26,946 bases of DNA from Planctomycetaceae bacterium UBA2972 (GTDB taxonomy: Bacteria > Planctomycetota > Planctomycetia > Pirellulales > Pirellulaceae): the NCBI GenBank assembly GCA_002348315.1, contig DEAW01000014.1, positions 7,415-34,360 of the forward strand, written 5' to 3'. The translations under genes were made by a program, and so were the position numbers. The first letter of the stretch is position 1. Each line of letters begins with the position of its first letter. Shown here one piece after another: positions 1 to 7,860 of the stretch. A model generated the notes under the pieces. That model was given only the letters and a program-made list of their open reading frames with translations. It did not search any database and was not told the DNA's origin.

Positions 1-209
1 GAGAACATTTATAGGATGCACTTCTAATTATAGAGTCTGAGCAAAGAAGGCTCTCCCATTGCCTTTCATTAATCTCGAGTTTCGAGTATCTCGCCCGGCA
101 CAGATTGCCTTAATTACCGACACAATCCGCTCCCTAGCCAAAAATATTGCCCCACGCTAAGATCAATTTCCGACACTATTCCCTTTCCATAATAAAAGAG
201 TCCAAACAA

Positions 210-1406
210 ATGACGCTCGAACTCCGGTATGGAGCCTCCAACTCGATTAAACTCCTTACCACAGAGCGTCAAACGGTGCGTGCCTGCAGCATTGCCATTC
301 CAGCGATCGAGGATTCTCTCGAACAAACGCTACATACAAGTCTCGACAAGTCGATTCACTTCCCCGCCTTTAAAGAAATCGTGTTCCCGGAAGACACTTT
401 GGCAATCGCCGTTGGGGAAGGCATCCCGCAAACAGCTCAAATCCTTCAAAGCCTACTCGACTACATTCAAAAACACACCGCGTTATCTCCCAACGATATC
501 ACGATCGTCTTTGCTAATTCCACCGAAGCAATCGCCCAGAACGAATTGCAAACATTGTTGGATGAATTCCTGTTTGCTTCCCTTGAATTTGAAGTCCACA
601 ATCCTGACATCCCCGAAGAACTCGCTTACCTCACAGCTACCTTGGAGGGAGAACCGATACGCCTGAACAAAACACTGGTAGATGCAGATGTCGTTCTACC
701 TATTTGTACCAATTTGCCAAATAGCATTTTTGGGTATGCAGGCTTTTTCCATGACCTCTTTCCACTCTACACCGAAACGGACACCATCCTACGATTGCGA
801 TCCAAGCAAAACGCCGAGGAACTAACACGTGATGCCGGCGAAGCAGCCGGCATGTTGGGAGTGCAATATCTGATCAAGGTTACTCCTGGAAATGCGAATA
901 CGATCCACAACATCACTGCTGGCGACACCCATTCACTGCAGTCAGCCATTACTGCGATTGCAAATGATGTCTGGAATCACCCAACAAACCAAGCAGAAAT
1001 CAGTATCGGATCCATTTCAGGCTCGCCGACACAACAGACCTGGGACAATTTGGCTCGAGCCTATTCTGCATTGGCTAAAACGACTTCGCCCGGAGGTTCC
1101 ATCGTGCTTTGCACCAATATTGACGGACCCTTACCCGGCGTAATCCAGCTGCTGTCGAGCAATGATGCAACACAGAATCTACACGAGCAATTAAAACAAC
1201 ACCCCGAGGTCGACGTACAGACAGCGGCTGAAATCCTACGTTTGCGAAGTGAGTATCATCTCTATTTACTTAGCCATCTAAACCACGACGACGTTGAGTC
1301 CATCGGTCTCGCACATATCGAATCTCCGGATCAAATCAATAATTTGATTCAATCCGCTGAAACCATTAATTGTGTCGGGGACGCCCACCGCTCAGCCTTT
1401 CATTAA
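210..1406 (+). CDS. LarA-like DUF2088 family protein, probably not a nickel racemase
   Basis: The 398-residue product resembles the lactate racemase LarA N-terminal fold followed by a C-terminal domain typical of planctomycete DUF2088 proteins (QTWDNLARAYSAL near 290, then PGGSIVLCTNIDGP, and a final DAHRSAF). True LarA binds a nickel-pincer nucleotide through a Lys and two His residues; here the usual GTHR-type motif is replaced by NSTE (about residues 103-106) and the lysine-bearing loop by GYAGFFHDLFP (about 175-185), so the cofactor ligands appear lost. The reaction is therefore unknown. An in-frame ATG at 147 would add 21 residues, but the ATG at 210 follows an AAAAGAG stretch and begins with the expected beta-strand, so I prefer it. 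It is followed after 25 bases by the ygfZ-like gene and is probably cotranscribed. Family call fairly sure, function not. Confidence 0.72.
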   Translation: MTLELRYGASNSIKLLTTERQTVRACSIAIPAIEDSLEQTLHTSLDKSIHFPAFKEIVFPEDTLAIAVGEGIPQTAQILQSLLDYIQKHTALSPNDITIVFANSTEAIAQNELQTLLDEFLFASLEFEVHNPDIPEELAYLTATLEGEPIRLNKTLVDADVVLPICTNLPNSIFGYAGFFHDLFPLYTETDTILRLRSKQNAEELTRDAGEAAGMLGVQYLIKVTPGNANTIHNITAGDTHSLQSAITAIANDVWNHPTNQAEISIGSISGSPTQQTWDNLARAYSALAKTTSPGGSIVLCTNIDGPLPGVIQLLSSNDATQNLHEQLKQHPEVDVQTAAEILRLRSEYHLYLLSHLNHDDVESIGLAHIESPDQINNLIQSAETINCVGDAHRSAFH

Positions 1407-1431
1407 GCTGTTCCGCCGAAAGTCACATCCC

Positions 1432-2271
1432 ATGTCTAGCCGATTCACATCCCCTTCCATCTGGACGACTAACACCCAAGCAACCATTAAGATGCAAGGT
1501 GCGGATCGAGTCAGCTTTCTACAGAACTTTTGCACCAACGACATCAAGAAGTTAGAGCCCAATGCATCGCTCGAGGCATTTATCCCCAATGTTAAAGGGA
1601 AATGTCTCGGCTATGTAACCGTCTTCAATGCTGCTGACGCGTTGCTATTGATTACAGCCAATCACAACACCGAAGACCTGGTCGCTCATCTAGAACGTTA
1701 TGTCATTACAGAGGATGTCGAAATATCACTTTCGTTAGGTTCCCCAAATACTCTTCTCACCGGTGACGGCATCGAAGAGTGGCTACAGCAACATCGCCCC
1801 GAAGGATTCGTTATCGCCAATCACTGGTTCTCACAATCCTCGTATTGGATCATCACCGATCCTGATGAGGAAAAAACGCATTCGCTTCAGTTACTCGACG
1901 ACGCTTCCGTTCATGCTGCCCGAATATCCAATGGTACACCCTTGTACGGCGCTGACATCACAGAAGACAATTTCGCTCAGGAAGTAAATCGAGATTCCCT
2001 GGCAATCAGTTTTACCAAGGGATGCTATCTCGGCCAGGAACCCATCGCTCGCATCGATGCTCTGGGCAACGTTCATTGGCATTTGGCTCGAGTGGATATC
2101 TCGAACGTCGAGGTGACTTCGGGTCAGGTCCTCAATTATGAAAACAAACCTGCTATCAAAGTACGCTCAATCTCTAAGGAAACCCGGATTGCGTTGGCTT
2201 ACGTACGACGCAAACAGAATGTTCCTGGCGAAAGTATCCAAACCGACTCTGGAGAAGTGCGCGTGTTGTAG
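1432..2271 (+). CDS. ygfZ: YgfZ/GcvT-like folate-binding protein
   Basis: The 279-residue product carries the YgfZ signature KGCYLGQE (residues 196-203), with the conserved Cys, inside a glycine-cleavage T-protein-like fold; the N-terminal half contains the QNFCTNDIK segment typical of the folate-binding domain. YgfZ proteins bind tetrahydrofolate and support maturation or repair of certain Fe-S enzymes in the cytoplasm; they are not aminomethyltransferases. Length is in the usual range (about 280-330). A longer frame from 1372 would overlap the upstream LarA-like gene by 35 bases; the ATG at 1432, 25 bases after that stop, is the more likely start. It ends convergently against the hypothetical gene at 2339-2860. 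Confidence 0.82.
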   Translation: MSSRFTSPSIWTTNTQATIKMQGADRVSFLQNFCTNDIKKLEPNASLEAFIPNVKGKCLGYVTVFNAADALLLITANHNTEDLVAHLERYVITEDVEISLSLGSPNTLLTGDGIEEWLQQHRPEGFVIANHWFSQSSYWIITDPDEEKTHSLQLLDDASVHAARISNGTPLYGADITEDNFAQEVNRDSLAISFTKGCYLGQEPIARIDALGNVHWHLARVDISNVEVTSGQVLNYENKPAIKVRSISKETRIALAYVRRKQNVPGESIQTDSGEVRVL

Positions 2272-2338
2272 ACTCTTGAACACGCTAGCCTCGCTTCTGA
2301 CTTTCTCTTTTCTCTGCCATCGACAAACAAGTCAAAAG

Positions 2339-2860
2339 TTAACCTGCGACGTTGGGAACATTGGCAATCTGAATGTCAACAACATGCACTTCGATCCAAT
2401 CAAGAATTGACGACAACAATTCCTCCGCTGTCCCTCCCTCGACAACCGTTCCACAAATTTCCAACATCCCGCTTTGTCCCAAGTCTTTCAGATGCACCAA
2501 ATCGTGCTGCAAGACCCGAAGAAACTCCTCTTGCTGGTGCGAATTCCATTGCTTTCGCAACAACATCAATTGCCCTGCTTCTCGCTGTCGCCGCAATTGA
2601 ACGATTTTTCCATTTTCTGCTTTTAGCAACAGACCGTTAAAGTAGGCTCTGCGAAACTGATGCTGCACATTAAACTGATAAACCGGTTCAGCACCAAAAA
2701 AGAATGCGATGGACTGATCCCGGCGAAAACCCACATGAACCGTACTCTTCCAACTTCCGTCGGTTGAACGCAGTTCAATTCGATTCACAAGCGCGGTAGC
2801 CTCACGAAGAATATCCTCTTTGTCGTGCTGCTGTTTTGCCAATGGCATCTCCTGATTCAT
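2339..2860 (-). CDS. hypothetical protein
   Basis: I do not recognise a named family. The 173-residue product has no signal peptide or membrane segment. The N-terminal third is charged and helical (KQQHDKEDILREATALVNRIEL); the middle reads like a beta-sheet module (STVHVGFRRDQSIAFFFGAEPVYQFN) followed by YFNGLLLKAENGKIVQLRRQR; the C-terminus is acidic and helical (EELLSSILDWIEVHVVDI). A soluble cytoplasmic protein is likely. The start at 2860 is the first ATG; a second ATG at 2848 is preceded by CAGGAG but with no spacing, so the first is kept. It stands alone on the minus strand between plus-strand genes and shares a 73-base divergent promoter region, with a near-palindrome, with the Nudix gene. 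Coding character is good (clean frame, no competing frame with a recognisable product). Confidence 0.65.
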   Translation of the reverse strand: MNQEMPLAKQQHDKEDILREATALVNRIELRSTDGSWKSTVHVGFRRDQSIAFFFGAEPVYQFNVQHQFRRAYFNGLLLKAENGKIVQLRRQREAGQLMLLRKQWNSHQQEEFLRVLQHDLVHLKDLGQSGMLEICGTVVEGGTAEELLSSILDWIEVHVVDIQIANVPNVAG

Positions 2861-2869
2861 GGCATCGTT

Positions 2870-2890
2870 CTATAAGATATATCTTTATAG
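2870..2890. promoter_or_regulatory. near-perfect AT-rich palindrome in divergent promoter region
   Basis: The arms CTATAAGATAT and ATATCTTTATAG are inverse complements apart from one extra T in the right arm. It sits between the divergent starts at 2860 and 2934. On the minus strand it contains TATAAA at a distance that would give a short leader for the hypothetical gene. It may be an operator, overlapping -10 elements, or both; this is inference from sequence symmetry only. Confidence 0.4.
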
Positions 2891-2933
2891 ATTCTACTAA
2901 TATGCTGCGACTCACCAATCCTATTGCCTTAAA

Positions 2934-3461
2934 ATGTCCGACCACGAAAAACATTTACTATCCACTCCACGATTTAATGTCGTCGAATTACCAGCCGATC
3001 CGGAAAACCCGACCGGCAGAAAACGTCAGGTCATCCGACACCCCGGAGCAGTCGCCATCCTCCCCATGGTGGATGACAATCACATTTGTTTAATTCGCAA
3101 TTATCGAGTCTCTGTCGGCCAGGACTTGCTGGAGCTGCCCGCAGGGACATTGGAGCCAAACGAACCTCACGCAATCACAGCAAAACGTGAATTGATGGAA
3201 GAGACTGGCTACCGAGCCAAGAAGCTTGAGCACCTTCACAGTTTTTATCTGTCGCCCGGTATTCTAGACGAAAACATGCATCTCTATCTGGCCACCGGAT
3301 TGACTGAGGGCGAGACTGCCAGAGAAGAAGGTGAATTAATTACAAATCATGTCGTTTCCTGGGACACAGCACTCCAACTCGTACAGGAAAGACAAATCTT
3401 TGATGCTAAATCCATCAGCGGAATCCTAATGTACGACCAAATCCGAAGAGGAACTACCTAA
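2934..3461 (+). CDS. Nudix hydrolase, ADP-ribose pyrophosphatase-like
   Basis: The 175-residue protein has a complete Nudix box, G71-x5-E77-x7-RELMEETGY ending at residue 93, which supplies the metal-binding glutamates. The flanking features (IRHPGAVAILPMVDD, LIRNYRVSVGQDLLELPAGTLEP, FYLSPGILDENMHLYLA) match the ADP-ribose/NDP-sugar pyrophosphatase subgroup (NudF/ADPRase), which cleaves ADP-ribose or a nucleotide sugar to a nucleoside monophosphate plus sugar phosphate. Length fits a cytoplasmic ADPRase (about 175-210). The ATG at 2934 has no clear Shine-Dalgarno sequence. Its stop lies two bases before the ATG of the M29 aminopeptidase, so the two are almost certainly cotranscribed and perhaps translationally coupled. 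Exact substrate unknown. Confidence 0.88.
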   Translation: MSDHEKHLLSTPRFNVVELPADPENPTGRKRQVIRHPGAVAILPMVDDNHICLIRNYRVSVGQDLLELPAGTLEPNEPHAITAKRELMEETGYRAKKLEHLHSFYLSPGILDENMHLYLATGLTEGETAREEGELITNHVVSWDTALQLVQERQIFDAKSISGILMYDQIRRGTT

Positions 3462-3463
3462 AA

Positions 3464-4591
3464 ATGACTGATTCAAGAATCGTAAAGCTGGCTAACGTAT
3501 TGGTGAACTACTCCGCCGATGTCCAACAGGGCGACCTCGTCAGACTTGTTGGTAGTCCACTCTCGGAACCTCTACTCATGGAACTTTATCGAGCTTGCTT
3601 ACAGGCCGGTGCTCATCCATACGTGCTTATGCAGCCCGAAGCTTCCGGTGAATTAATGTTTACCTACGGTTCTGATGAACAGATTTCATATCAGAGCCCA
3701 ATCGTCCAGCATGAAATCGAGACCATTGATGTCACTATCAGTCTCTGGGGAAGTGAAAATACCAAAGCGTTATCTCGCTTCGGCCCTGATAAACTCGCCA
3801 AAAAAAGCCAGGCTCGAAAAAACTACATGGAGACTTTCCTCAAGCGAAGTGCGACTGGAGATTTACGCTGGACGGGCTCACAATTTCCCTGTCAGGCTTC
3901 TGCTCAAGACGCGGAAATGTCATTGCGTCAATATGAAGACTTCGTTTTCAAAGCCGGCTTGCTACATCTCGACGATCCGGTAGCAGCCTGGAAAGAACTC
4001 AGCATGCGGCAAGAGAGGTTAGTGGATTTTCTTAATGGTAAAAGGGAAATCCGCTTTGTTACGCCACAAGGGACGGATCTGACGCTTAACGTCGAAGACC
4101 GATTGTGGCTCAACAGCGATGGAAAGAAAAACTTTCCTGACGGGGAGGTATTCACAGGCCCGGTGGAATCTCAAACTCAAGGTGTGGTCTGCTATAGTTT
4201 TCCAGCTGTGCATGGAGGACGGGAAAGCGACGGTATCCAGCTGACTTTCGAAAGCGGTAAAGTCGTGGATGCAAAGGCGTCTAAAGGGGAACAGTTTTTA
4301 ATCGATATGCTCGACCAGGATGCAGGTGCACGAATCCTTGGCGAAATCGCAATTGGTACAAACTATTCGATCACCGAGTACACGAAAAACACACTCTTCG
4401 ATGAAAAAATTGGTGGAACGTTCCATGCAGCTGTTGGAGCGTCCTATCCTGAAACCGGTGGCAGGAACGAATCCGGTCTGCATTGGGACATGGTTTGCGA
4501 TCTTCGGCAGGGAGGCCAGATATTTGTCGACGGTGAATTGATCAGCGAAAACGGTCGTTTTCTGAATGAAGCCTGGCCACAGCCTGAATAA
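3464..4591 (+). CDS. M29 family metallo-aminopeptidase (leucyl aminopeptidase type)
   Basis: The 375-residue protein matches the M29 thermophilic aminopeptidase family (AmpS/AmpT type), which removes N-terminal residues from peptides using two divalent metal ions. The C-terminal catalytic half shows the expected ligands: E228 in DGEVFTGP, E294 in LGEIAIGTN, H321 and Y328 in GTFHAAVGASYPETGG, and H340/D342 in SGLHWDMVCDL; the 66-residue gap between the two glutamates fits the family. The N-terminal half is the usual substrate-gating domain (DLVRLVGSPLSEPLLMELYRA). No signal peptide, so cytoplasmic. It is the middle gene of a compact Nudix - M29 - RmlD-like run. Ligand assignment is from memory of the family, not an alignment. 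Confidence 0.88.
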   Translation: MTDSRIVKLANVLVNYSADVQQGDLVRLVGSPLSEPLLMELYRACLQAGAHPYVLMQPEASGELMFTYGSDEQISYQSPIVQHEIETIDVTISLWGSENTKALSRFGPDKLAKKSQARKNYMETFLKRSATGDLRWTGSQFPCQASAQDAEMSLRQYEDFVFKAGLLHLDDPVAAWKELSMRQERLVDFLNGKREIRFVTPQGTDLTLNVEDRLWLNSDGKKNFPDGEVFTGPVESQTQGVVCYSFPAVHGGRESDGIQLTFESGKVVDAKASKGEQFLIDMLDQDAGARILGEIAIGTNYSITEYTKNTLFDEKIGGTFHAAVGASYPETGGRNESGLHWDMVCDLRQGGQIFVDGELISENGRFLNEAWPQPE

Positions 4592-4610
4592 GAAACATCG
4601 ACGACAGACT

Positions 4611-5621
4611 ATGGCCAATTACCCACCGCTCGAAGACATTGAACTTCCATTGCTTGTGACTGGAATCGCAGGCGTTGCCGGATTCAATGCTTTTCATTAC
4701 TACTGCTCAAAATATCCGGGACAGGTTATTGGAATCCGGCGTGATGAGTACTGGCCGTTGGCAGGCGATGGGATCGTTGGCTGCGACATTTTAGACAAAG
4801 AAAAACTTGTCGCTCTTTTTCAACAGTATCAATTCCGATCCGTCATGAGTGGTTTAGGGACATGTCGCCTTAAATCATGTGAACTCGATCCGAACATGGC
4901 GCAGCAGGTCAATGTGGTCGGCATCAACAATTTGATTGATGCAATCAAATCAGTAGGCCATCCGGTCAACGTCGTACACCTCTCGATTGACCTGGTCTTC
5001 TCTGGTATTGGTAATGGTGGCTACATTGAAAGCGATACACCTGATCCGGTAACTGTTTACGGTAAGACAATGGTCGAAGCCGAATCTCTTGTAAAATCGC
5101 TCCTACCTGAAGCCACTATCTTGCGAATCTCACTCCCTATGGGAATAAGCTTTAGCGGGCATGCCGGAGCAATCGATTGGATTCAGTCTCGTTTCAAAAA
5201 CAACAAACCGGCCACTTTGTACTTCGATGAAATACGGACACCGCAATACACCGACTGCCTCAACAAGCTAACTCATTGGATGCTTACTCATCGTCACCCC
5301 GGTCTGTTTCATGCCGGAGGCCCGCGACAACTCAGCCTTTATCAAATCGGTCAAATTGTAAATCGTATCGGTGGCTACAATCCTGACAACTTAAAAGGAT
5401 GTCCACGAATCGATGCCGGCCCTACTCCACCGCGAGCTGGAAATGTCAGCCTTAACAGTGAAAAGCTGATCACGACGCTGGGATTTCAGCCATTTGACGC
5501 CTGGCCATTGAATACGGCCTATCTGCCACATGATCGGGACTGGCACCACCGAGTCGATACAACCATCACAGGTTCACCAGAGTTACTCGAAGCCGTGCTT
5601 TACAACAATCCTAACGACTAA
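4611..5621 (+). CDS. RmlD-like SDR protein with degenerate active site
   Basis: The 336-residue protein is an extended short-chain dehydrogenase of the dTDP-4-dehydrorhamnose reductase (RmlD)/MAT2B type. It has a Rossmann nucleotide-binding loop (VTGIAGVAGFNAFHYY, residues 16-31), the NVVGINNLIDA helix, and a C-terminal substrate domain (GLFHAGGPRQLSLYQIG). In catalytic members STDYVFDG and YGKTK provide Thr and Lys; here they read S125-I126-D-LVFSG and Y150-GKT-M154, so the Thr and the catalytic Lys are replaced. Loss of oxidoreductase activity, with a binding or regulatory role as in MAT2B, is plausible but inferred. A longer frame from 4566 overlaps the M29 gene by 26 bases; ATG 4611, 19 bases after that stop, is preferred. 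Last gene of the Nudix - M29 run. Confidence 0.8.
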   Translation: MANYPPLEDIELPLLVTGIAGVAGFNAFHYYCSKYPGQVIGIRRDEYWPLAGDGIVGCDILDKEKLVALFQQYQFRSVMSGLGTCRLKSCELDPNMAQQVNVVGINNLIDAIKSVGHPVNVVHLSIDLVFSGIGNGGYIESDTPDPVTVYGKTMVEAESLVKSLLPEATILRISLPMGISFSGHAGAIDWIQSRFKNNKPATLYFDEIRTPQYTDCLNKLTHWMLTHRHPGLFHAGGPRQLSLYQIGQIVNRIGGYNPDNLKGCPRIDAGPTPPRAGNVSLNSEKLITTLGFQPFDAWPLNTAYLPHDRDWHHRVDTTITGSPELLEAVLYNNPND

Positions 5622-5672
5622 AACTCCACCGAATCCCTGACTGATTTAATCGCTTTACTCGAAGGCGAAACC

Positions 5673-5678
5673 TATAAT
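5673..5678 (+). promoter_or_regulatory. possible -10 box upstream of the zinc-ribbon/GYF_2 gene
   Basis: A perfect TATAAT lies 88 bases before the ATG at 5767 in the 145-base gap after the RmlD-like gene. No good -35 is found at 16-18 bases upstream (the best match, TTTACT, gives a 13-base spacer), so this is tentative. Confidence 0.25.
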
Positions 5679-5766
5679 TAGCTAGTGTCGAACTGGCATA
5701 TGCTTCGTTTATACTAAGCTCACACTTTCCTACTTTGCACCGAATCAGGCATTATAAAAGCTATCT

Positions 5767-6486
5767 ATGGGTATCAGATTTATCTGTCCGAGCTGTGACA
5801 ATAAACTCAATGTAAAATCCTATCTTGGGGGCAAACGCGGAATTTGCCCTCATTGCGATGCGCGAATTCGTATCCCTTTAGAATCCGGTATGGGCGAGCA
5901 CACAGCTTCCTATGCAGGTGATAAGCCTCGACGTCCCATGTCCATAGAAGACTGTGTTTCAGAACGCCCCGATCTTAAGTGGTTTGTAAGACCTCCGAGT
6001 GGGGGTGAATTTGGCCCCGCCTCTGGAGAAGTCCTTACATCCTGGGTTAGTGAACGGCGAATTGACAAGCATACTGAACTTCGACGACACGACTGGATCC
6101 ATTGGCAGCCAGCCTCAGTCATTTTCACTGAATTCAACGACGCCAAACAATCCTCGGTCCAGAAGGCCAACGTGTCAGAAGACGGAGCGACCATGCAGAG
6201 CGTCAGCAACGTGGCTGTCTTAGAACGACCGGCGAACGAGGATTCAGCTTCAACTGACAACGAGCCCTTTGCGGACGACGATTTTTTTGTCGGGCTTGAA
6301 AGCAACACCGCCGCTGTAGACCCGGGCTCGTCCTTTATTAATCTGCAAGTCGAGCAATCCACTCTGGCACATCACAACCTGCGACGCAGCAATGGCACAA
6401 GTAATAAGTTGAAAAGTGTCGTCCTGGCAATGCTTTCGATCGTTTTGTTGGGGTCGTTAGTAGCAGTCATTGTACTTTCACAGTAG
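5767..6486 (+). CDS. zinc-ribbon and GYF_2-like domain membrane protein
   Basis: The 239-residue protein begins with a zinc ribbon (C7-x2-C10 and C27-x2-C30, FICPSC...GICPHC), followed at about residues 70-120 by a GYF_2-like domain (WFVRPPSGGEFGPASGEVL...DWIHWQPAS; this fold binds short peptides in other proteins). An acidic, Ser-rich low-complexity linker covers about 125-205, and a single C-terminal membrane helix (about 216-238, VVLAMLSIVLLGSLVAVIV) ends the chain. This makes it a likely tail-anchored protein with the ribbon and GYF_2 domain in the cytoplasm. Proteins with this ribbon-GYF_2-helix plan are frequent in Planctomycetes; their function is not known to me. The next gene, 82 bases on, encodes an exported protein; cotranscription is possible. 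Confidence 0.75.
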   Translation: MGIRFICPSCDNKLNVKSYLGGKRGICPHCDARIRIPLESGMGEHTASYAGDKPRRPMSIEDCVSERPDLKWFVRPPSGGEFGPASGEVLTSWVSERRIDKHTELRRHDWIHWQPASVIFTEFNDAKQSSVQKANVSEDGATMQSVSNVAVLERPANEDSASTDNEPFADDDFFVGLESNTAAVDPGSSFINLQVEQSTLAHHNLRRSNGTSNKLKSVVLAMLSIVLLGSLVAVIVLSQ

Positions 6487-6568
6487 GATAAATTGGTACA
6501 AAGAGTTCACTAACTGTTTTTTCATCTAAAACAGCATTCATAACAACACATTTAGGAAACACATCATT

Positions 6569-7150
6569 ATGTTGCCTCCCAAACAGACGAGCCTATTGGT
6601 ACTGGCCTTACTGATTGCCGTACCATCCTTAAATGCAGCCGACAAAACTAAAAAGGTTGAAGCGCGCGATATCACTTTAAACGTCCCGACGTCATGGAAA
6701 CAATCACCAGCGAGTAACAACTTACGGACAGCCCAATTCGCTATCCCTAAAGTGGAAGGCGACAAAGAAGACGCCGAATTGGTGGTCTATTTCTTCGGAG
6801 GAGCTGGCGGTGGCGTCAACGCAAATCTCGAACGTTGGTCGGGACAATTTCAACCAGGTGGTAAAAAGCAAAAAATCTACAAAGGTGAATCGAAACAGGG
6901 CGAATACTACCTGCTGGATGTAACAGGTGTATACAACAAACCAATCGGGCCTCCAATCAATCGCCAAACCAACCCCACTCCTGGATATCAAATGATGGCC
7001 GTTGTTCTCATGGTCAAAGACAAAGGAAATTACTTCCTTAAATTGACCGGTCCACAAAAGACCGTTGCCGCAACAGGGAAAGCACTTCGAGTCGCCTTTG
7101 ATGCTGATTTGAAGAAAGAAGCTGAACTTAAACCTGAAGGTGACAAATAG
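6569..7150 (+). CDS. secreted hypothetical protein
   Basis: The 193-residue product has a Sec signal peptide (hydrophobic LLVLALLIAVPS, cleavage likely after LNA at about residue 24) and no later membrane segment. The mature part opens with VEARDITLNVPTSWKQSPASNNLRTAQFAIP, then an AELVVYFFGGAGGGVNANLERWSGQF segment, a TPGYQMMAVVLMVKDKGNYFLKLTGPQ segment, and a Lys/Glu-rich tail. This order (a threshold, an electroneutral beta sandwich, a membrane-free fold) resembles small exported planctomycete proteins of unknown role; I cannot name a family with certainty. A perfect intrinsic terminator follows 32 bases after the stop, so this gene ends its transcription unit. Confidence 0.7.
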   Translation: MLPPKQTSLLVLALLIAVPSLNAADKTKKVEARDITLNVPTSWKQSPASNNLRTAQFAIPKVEGDKEDAELVVYFFGGAGGGVNANLERWSGQFQPGGKKQKIYKGESKQGEYYLLDVTGVYNKPIGPPINRQTNPTPGYQMMAVVLMVKDKGNYFLKLTGPQKTVAATGKALRVAFDADLKKEAELKPEGDK

Positions 7151-7182
7151 TTCAATCCTGAATTAGCAGCGATTCATACGGT

Positions 7183-7217
7183 AAAGCTGAATAGCACGAT
7201 GCTATTCAGCTTTTTTA
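7183..7217 (+). terminator. strong Rho-independent terminator
   Basis: AAAGCTGAATAGCA (7183-7196) pairs perfectly with TGCTATTCAGCTTT (7200-7213) across the loop CGA; the 3' side runs into a run of T (7211-7216). It closes the transcription unit ending at 7150 and insulates purE. Confidence 0.9.
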
Positions 7218-7257
7218 TTTGGATATTCATCCTCCAATCACTGTTTTTCAACGGTCG

Positions 7258-7272
7258 GCATCTTGAAGATGC
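7258..7272 (+). other. small perfect hairpin in the purE leader
   Basis: GCATCT (7258-7263) and AGATGC (7267-7272) form a 6-bp stem with a TGA loop, 70 bases before the purE ATG. I see no purine-riboswitch core around it, so it may be only a leader hairpin or chance. Confidence 0.3.
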
Positions 7273-7341
7273 TCCCAAATTTTCATACAAACAACATCAT
7301 CAACCAAAGATTTAACAACTCGTAAAACAAGGAAAGTTCAC

Positions 7342-7860
7342 ATGAGTGATGCAACTCCAAAAGTTGGAATTATTATGGGTAGCGATAGCGACTGGCCTAA
7401 GATCAAAAAGGCCGCTGCTGCACTGGAAGAATTTGGAGTGCCGTACGAAGTACGAGTCATGAGTGCTCATCGTACTCCTGCTATTGTTCTGGAATATGCG
7501 GACACTGCCATTGAACGTGGTTTGGAAGTAATCATCGCCGCTGCTGGTGGAGCCGCTCACCTTGCTGGTGTCGTGGCTGCCCACACAACATTGCCAGTCA
7601 TCGGATTGCCGGTTCCAACAACCGAAATGGGCGGAATGGATTCTCTGCTTTCCACGGTACAAATGCCCGGAGACGTTCCAGTGGCAAGTATGGCTGTCGG
7701 AATGGGCGGACCTCGTAATGCCGGTATTTTTGCTGTGCAAATCATGGCCACAGCATGCCCTGACCTGCGTCAGAAACTTGCAGACTTCAAAGTCGCTCTG
7801 GTAGATAAGATTGCTGCCAAAGACGCAGCTCTACAGGAAGCCATCGCCAACGATGGCTAA
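7342..7860 (+). CDS. purE: N5-carboxyaminoimidazole ribonucleotide mutase PurE
   Basis: The 172-residue protein is a class I PurE, which converts N5-CAIR to CAIR in de novo purine synthesis. Diagnostic segments are VGIIMGSDSDWP (residues 8-19), the catalytic SAHRTP with H43 (41-46), AAAGGAAHLAGVVAA, and GLPVPTTEMGGMDSLLSTVQMPGDVPVAS. Class I enzymes work together with PurK, which is not in this window. Length is normal (about 160-175). The ATG at 7342 has AAGGAAAG upstream at good spacing. The last codons overlap the start of mtnA (ATGGCTAA), so the two genes are a coupled pair; a strong terminator at 7183-7217 isolates the pair from the gene before. Confidence 0.97.
   Translation: MSDATPKVGIIMGSDSDWPKIKKAAAALEEFGVPYEVRVMSAHRTPAIVLEYADTAIERGLEVIIAAAGGAAHLAGVVAAHTTLPVIGLPVPTTEMGGMDSLLSTVQMPGDVPVASMAVGMGGPRNAGIFAVQIMATACPDLRQKLADFKVALVDKIAAKDAALQEAIANDG

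Noticed and set aside
7220..7341. Purine riboswitch before purE
   Set aside because: Only a small 6-bp hairpin is found; the three-way junction core of purine riboswitches is absent.
7312..7740. Minus-strand reading frame of 142 codons
   Set aside because: It lies fully antisense to purE, which is certain; a shadow of its codon pattern.
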